Below are positions 61,242-64,000 of a stretch of DNA of 64,000 nucleotides, piece after piece. The notes under the pieces were generated by a model. It was not told where the DNA came from. It worked only from the letters and a program-made list of their open reading frames with translations, and did not search any database. The stretch spans positions 1 through 64,000 of the forward strand of contig URSA01000010.1 in the NCBI GenBank assembly GCA_900550475.1, given 5' to 3'. This stretch comes from an uncultured Lachnospiraceae bacterium. GTDB lineage: Bacteria > Bacillota > Clostridia > Lachnospirales > Lachnospiraceae. Every line of letters begins with the position of its first letter. Positions within the stretch are counted from its first letter, which is position 1. The position numbers and the translations under genes were made by a program.

Positions 61242-63092
61242 ATGGATCAGAAAAAAAACAAAAACATCTATAAGATTCTGTCTCTTGCAGGCGGCGCTCT
61301 GGCATTGGTCGGGCTGATTTTTCTTGTACTGAAGCTGACCGGAGCCGGTCCCTTTGCACCGTCCGACAAAAAATACCAGCACACCTCTGCCAACGGAATC
61401 GAAACCTGGGACAGCGGCTACATGCGCAAAGACCTGACCGCCCTTGAGCTCACGGAGCTGATGGGCAACGGCATCAACCTCGGCAACACCATGGAGGCAT
61501 ACGGACACCGCTCCCTTGGCACAAAGGCGGATACCTCAGCTTACGAGACTCTCTGGGAACAGCCGGTCACCACGCAGGAGATCGTCACTGCCATGAAAGC
61601 AGCCGGCTTTGACTCGCTCAGAATCCCGGTGGCATGGACGAACATGATGGACTATGAGAGCGGTGATTTCACCATTGACGAGGCTTACCTGAACCGCGTG
61701 GAGGAAATCATCAACTATGCCCTCAATGCCGATATGTACGTGATCATCAACGATCACTGGGACGGAAGCTGGTGGGGCATGTTCGGCTCCGCTACGCAGG
61801 AGACCAGAGAAAAGGCAATGGAAATGTATATTTCCATGTGGACGCAGATTGCAAACCGTTACAAGGAATACTCCGATTATCTGATTTTTGAGTCGGCGAA
61901 CGAGGAGCTTGGAGACCGTCTGAACGATGTGGATGTGGCAGCGGACTCCGGCACGCTCTCCAGAGAAGAATGCTATGAAATGACCAACAAGATCAATCAG
62001 ACCTTTGTGGATGTGGTCCGCGGCACCGGCGGCAACAACGAGCAGCGTTTCCTTCTGATCGCAGGCTACGGCACCGACATTCAGAACACCTGCGACGACG
62101 CATTCAAGATGCCTGCGGATACGGCGAAAAGCAAGCTGTTGATCTCCGTACACTACTATACTCCCTGGGGCTACTGCGGCAATACAAGCCTTTCCCAGTG
62201 GGGCACCCAGAGAAATTATCAGGAGCAGAACACGCTGCTTGAGAAAATGACCAAGTTTACGGAGCAGGGCTATGGCGTTGTCATCGGCGAGTATGCGGTT
62301 TCCCTCGCTGACGACGGCTCCGCAAAAGCCAATACCTGCGACTTCTTCACCAATTTCCTCGACAACTGCGACCTGTACGGCTATTGCCCCATGCTGTGGG
62401 ACTGCAGCAGCCTGTTCATCCGCAGGGATCTCGGTTTCTTTGATCAGGAGGTAGCGGATCTGTTTGCATCCAGAAGCTACGCCGCGCAGGCCGCATCCGG
62501 CAAAACCGCCGAGGAGCTTCGTGCGGAAGCACAGTCACGGATTGAGACCAGCACCGCCAACGCAGTCCTGTCCTTCAGCGAGGACGCGGCTGCTCTCACG
62601 GATTCCACCGCAATCTCATGGATCATGTATAACAGCGGCGACTGGAGCGTCATGTATAGCGTGGGCGATACCTATGACCCGGATTCCAAGACCGAGGGAC
62701 TGGTTGCCACGGATGTGGAAGTGACCGGCGAAGGTACCTACACCGTTTCCCTTGATTTCAGCGGCACCGCCGCAGGGGAAGCAAGCGGTACGGTGTTCTG
62801 CGCACTTGCCATCGGAAACGGAGAAACACTGTTCCCCGGCTACACCGTAGACATTACCGAGGTGCTGGTAAACGGCGAGCCTTATACCCTGACGGCAAAG
62901 CCCTACACCACCTCCGACAACGCCATCTGTACCCGTGTGAACCTGTTCAACTCCTGGATAACACAGGTGCCTGACGATGCGAGAACACCGGACGGTGATA
63001 CGAGCAACGTACAGCCCATTGTAGTAGACAGCGATGCATGGCAGCATATGAAGACCCTGTCCATCACCTTCAACTACGCACCCGGAAATTAA
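61242..63092 (+). CDS. Membrane-anchored GH5 endoglucanase/glycanase
   Basis: A 616-residue protein from ATG 61242 (RBS GGGAGGAT). A signal anchor (ILSLAGGALALVGLIFLVLK, residues 11-30) exports it. GH5 barrel: NGINLGNTMEAYG near 72, SLRIPVAW near 122, acid/base Glu221 (IFESANEELG), HYYTPW near 292, and nucleophile Glu350 (GVVIGEYAV). The C-terminal ~170 residues are a beta-rich, possibly carbohydrate-binding, domain. It would cleave cellulose, xyloglucan or mannan outside the cell; the exact substrate is open. Confidence 0.93.
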   Translation: MDQKKNKNIYKILSLAGGALALVGLIFLVLKLTGAGPFAPSDKKYQHTSANGIETWDSGYMRKDLTALELTELMGNGINLGNTMEAYGHRSLGTKADTSAYETLWEQPVTTQEIVTAMKAAGFDSLRIPVAWTNMMDYESGDFTIDEAYLNRVEEIINYALNADMYVIINDHWDGSWWGMFGSATQETREKAMEMYISMWTQIANRYKEYSDYLIFESANEELGDRLNDVDVAADSGTLSREECYEMTNKINQTFVDVVRGTGGNNEQRFLLIAGYGTDIQNTCDDAFKMPADTAKSKLLISVHYYTPWGYCGNTSLSQWGTQRNYQEQNTLLEKMTKFTEQGYGVVIGEYAVSLADDGSAKANTCDFFTNFLDNCDLYGYCPMLWDCSSLFIRRDLGFFDQEVADLFASRSYAAQAASGKTAEELRAEAQSRIETSTANAVLSFSEDAAALTDSTAISWIMYNSGDWSVMYSVGDTYDPDSKTEGLVATDVEVTGEGTYTVSLDFSGTAAGEASGTVFCALAIGNGETLFPGYTVDITEVLVNGEPYTLTAKPYTTSDNAICTRVNLFNSWITQVPDDARTPDGDTSNVQPIVVDSDAWQHMKTLSITFNYAPGN

Positions 63093-63106
63093 AATATAGA
63101 ATCAGG

Positions 63107-63152
63107 AATCCCGGCTCGGTAGAATTGCCATTTTACCCTGCCGGGATTTTTC
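63107..63152 (+). terminator. Intrinsic terminator after the GH5 gene
   Basis: Stem AATCCCGGC / GCCGGGATT with T-rich tail TTTTC. Confidence 0.8.
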
Positions 63153-63153
63153 A

Positions 63154-63182
63154 TTGTCTTTTGGCACATAATACAGTATAAT
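63154..63182 (+). promoter_or_regulatory. Promoter of the Y-family polymerase gene
   Basis: TTGTCT and TATAAT (about 63177-63182) with a 17-base spacer. No LexA box (GAACN4GTTC) is visible nearby. Confidence 0.55.
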
Positions 63183-63209
63183 TTTCGGTACGAAAGGAGG
63201 AACCGGCAG

Positions 63210-64000
63210 ATGAAACAGCGCATCTATATCGCCATTGATTTAAAGTCCTTCTATGCCTCTGTGGAGTGCCGGGAGAGAAAGCTGGATCCTCTGGACACCA
63301 ACCTTGTGGTGGCAGATGAAAGCCGGACGGACAAAACGATCTGTCTTGCGGTCACCCCTTCCTTAAAGAGCTGCGGAATCCCCGGCAGGGCGCGTCTGTT
63401 TGAGGTAAAGCAGCGTGTCCGGGAAGCCAACACAGAGCGCAGGTATCGCGCGCCGGGCAGAAGGCTCACCGGCTCCTCCTGCTTCCGGTCAGAACTGGAC
63501 GCAGATCCAAATCTTGCCATCGACTTTCTCATTGCGCCTCCCAGAATGGCGCACTACATGGCATACAGCACAAAAATCTACGCAATCTACATGAAATATG
63601 TGGCGCCAGAGGATGTCCTTGTCTACTCCATTGACGAGGTGTTCATGGACGTTACGGACTACCTGAAAACCTATGCCATGCCACCCCGGGATCTCGCCAA
63701 AAAAATTGTGCGGGAGGTGCTGGACGCCACGGGTATTACCGCGACGGCGGGCATCGGAACCAATCTGTTCCTCAGCAAGGTTGCCATGGACATTATGGCG
63801 AAACACATACCCGCAGACAGGGATGGTGTTCGGGTCGCCGAGCTGGACGAGATGAGCTTCCGCAGGCAGCTGTGGGATCACAGACCGCTCACCGATTTCT
63901 GGCGGGTGGGGCACGGATATGCAAAAAAACTGGAAGAAAACGGCATGTTCACCATGGGTGATGTGGCAAAATGCTCCGTGGAGGATGAAAACCTCCTATA
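63210..64000 (+). CDS. Y-family DNA polymerase (UmuC/DinB-like), truncated by the window edge
   Basis: 263 codons are visible; the gene runs off the right edge. The start MKQRIYIAIDLKSFYASVEC, with the first catalytic Asp, and VLVYSIDEVFMDVTDYL, with the catalytic Asp-Glu pair near 146-150, mark the palm of a Y-family lesion-bypass polymerase. GIGTNLFLSKVAMDIMAKH is the helix-hairpin part. The insert after CIPGRARLFEVKQRV is characteristic of the UmuC-like group of Firmicutes. ATG follows AAGGAGG. Confidence 0.93.
   Translation, partial: MKQRIYIAIDLKSFYASVECRERKLDPLDTNLVVADESRTDKTICLAVTPSLKSCGIPGRARLFEVKQRVREANTERRYRAPGRRLTGSSCFRSELDADPNLAIDFLIAPPRMAHYMAYSTKIYAIYMKYVAPEDVLVYSIDEVFMDVTDYLKTYAMPPRDLAKKIVREVLDATGITATAGIGTNLFLSKVAMDIMAKHIPADRDGVRVAELDEMSFRRQLWDHRPLTDFWRVGHGYAKKLEENGMFTMGDVAKCSVEDENLL

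Noticed and set aside
1..64000. tRNA or rRNA genes
   Set aside because: I saw no CCA-type tRNA cloverleaf or rRNA sequence; a dedicated scan would settle it.

Overview
The window reads as the chromosome of a gut-type, low-redundancy Firmicute, most likely Lachnospiraceae (Clostridium cluster XIVa). The signs are DapL-type lysine synthesis, a T-box leader on leuA, an SdpR/SdpI pair, LacL/LacM-type split beta-galactosidase, a cobalamin riboswitch, a Tn4451-like mobilizable element, moderate GC and strong AGGAGG ribosome binding sites. Genus is not resolved from sequence alone.

Layout. 1-1424: KtrA (partial) and TrkH/KtrB potassium uptake. 1.4-2.9 kb: scar of an old mobile element, with a tyrosine-integrase remnant. 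2.9-9.7 kb: a histidine phosphatase, an XRE regulator with a membrane tail, a MATE gene reduced to its two ends, a GH127 arabinofuranosidase operon with its AraC regulator, YczE-like and DUF2752 membrane proteins, and a TM2 protein. 9.8-20.9 kb: a TetR-led operon (cysteine hydrolase, small membrane protein, CPBP protease) whose last gene is cut after codon 20 by a ~9.0 kb mobilizable element (11202-20196). The element carries a large serine recombinase, TnpW, DnaC-like and RepA-like proteins, a Cys-rich protein, a relaxase and MobC, a likely oriT, and an ECF sigma / anti-sigma / lipoprotein cargo.

20.9-25.8 kb: nitrilase-family amidase, five exact 62-bp tandem repeats, decayed adenosine deaminase and GNAT genes, a DUF3795 protein, then luxS-mtnN (SAH recycling and AI-2) and dapL. 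25.8-35.6 kb: GtrA, a 2-hydroxyacid dehydrogenase, pgi, a TSCPD protein, murG-mutS2 and a two-component system. 35.6-39.6 kb: an ECF S component and a DUF4430 protein behind a cobalamin riboswitch and terminator, a LiaF-like/LytTR pair, and a Cys-rich small protein next to a radical SAM enzyme. 39.6-46.7 kb: a membrane spermidine-synthase-like protein, a GH43, and the feo iron locus with two matching palindromic operators.

46.7-56.5 kb: leuA with its T-box, sdpR-sdpI, YqeY, a polar amino acid ABC transporter, the split lacL/lacM, and a possible PD-(D/E)XK-like protein. 56.5-64.0 kb: GH42 beta-galactosidase, a membrane protein, a MATE transporter, a membrane-anchored GH5 glucanase, and a truncated Y-family polymerase.

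The common theme is plant-polysaccharide and galactoside use (GH127, GH43, GH2, GH42, GH5) on a core background, with one clear recent insertion and several older decayed genes. The least described parts are the radical SAM / Cys-rich pair, the B12-controlled ECF/DUF4430 pair, and the sigma-factor cargo of the mobile element.
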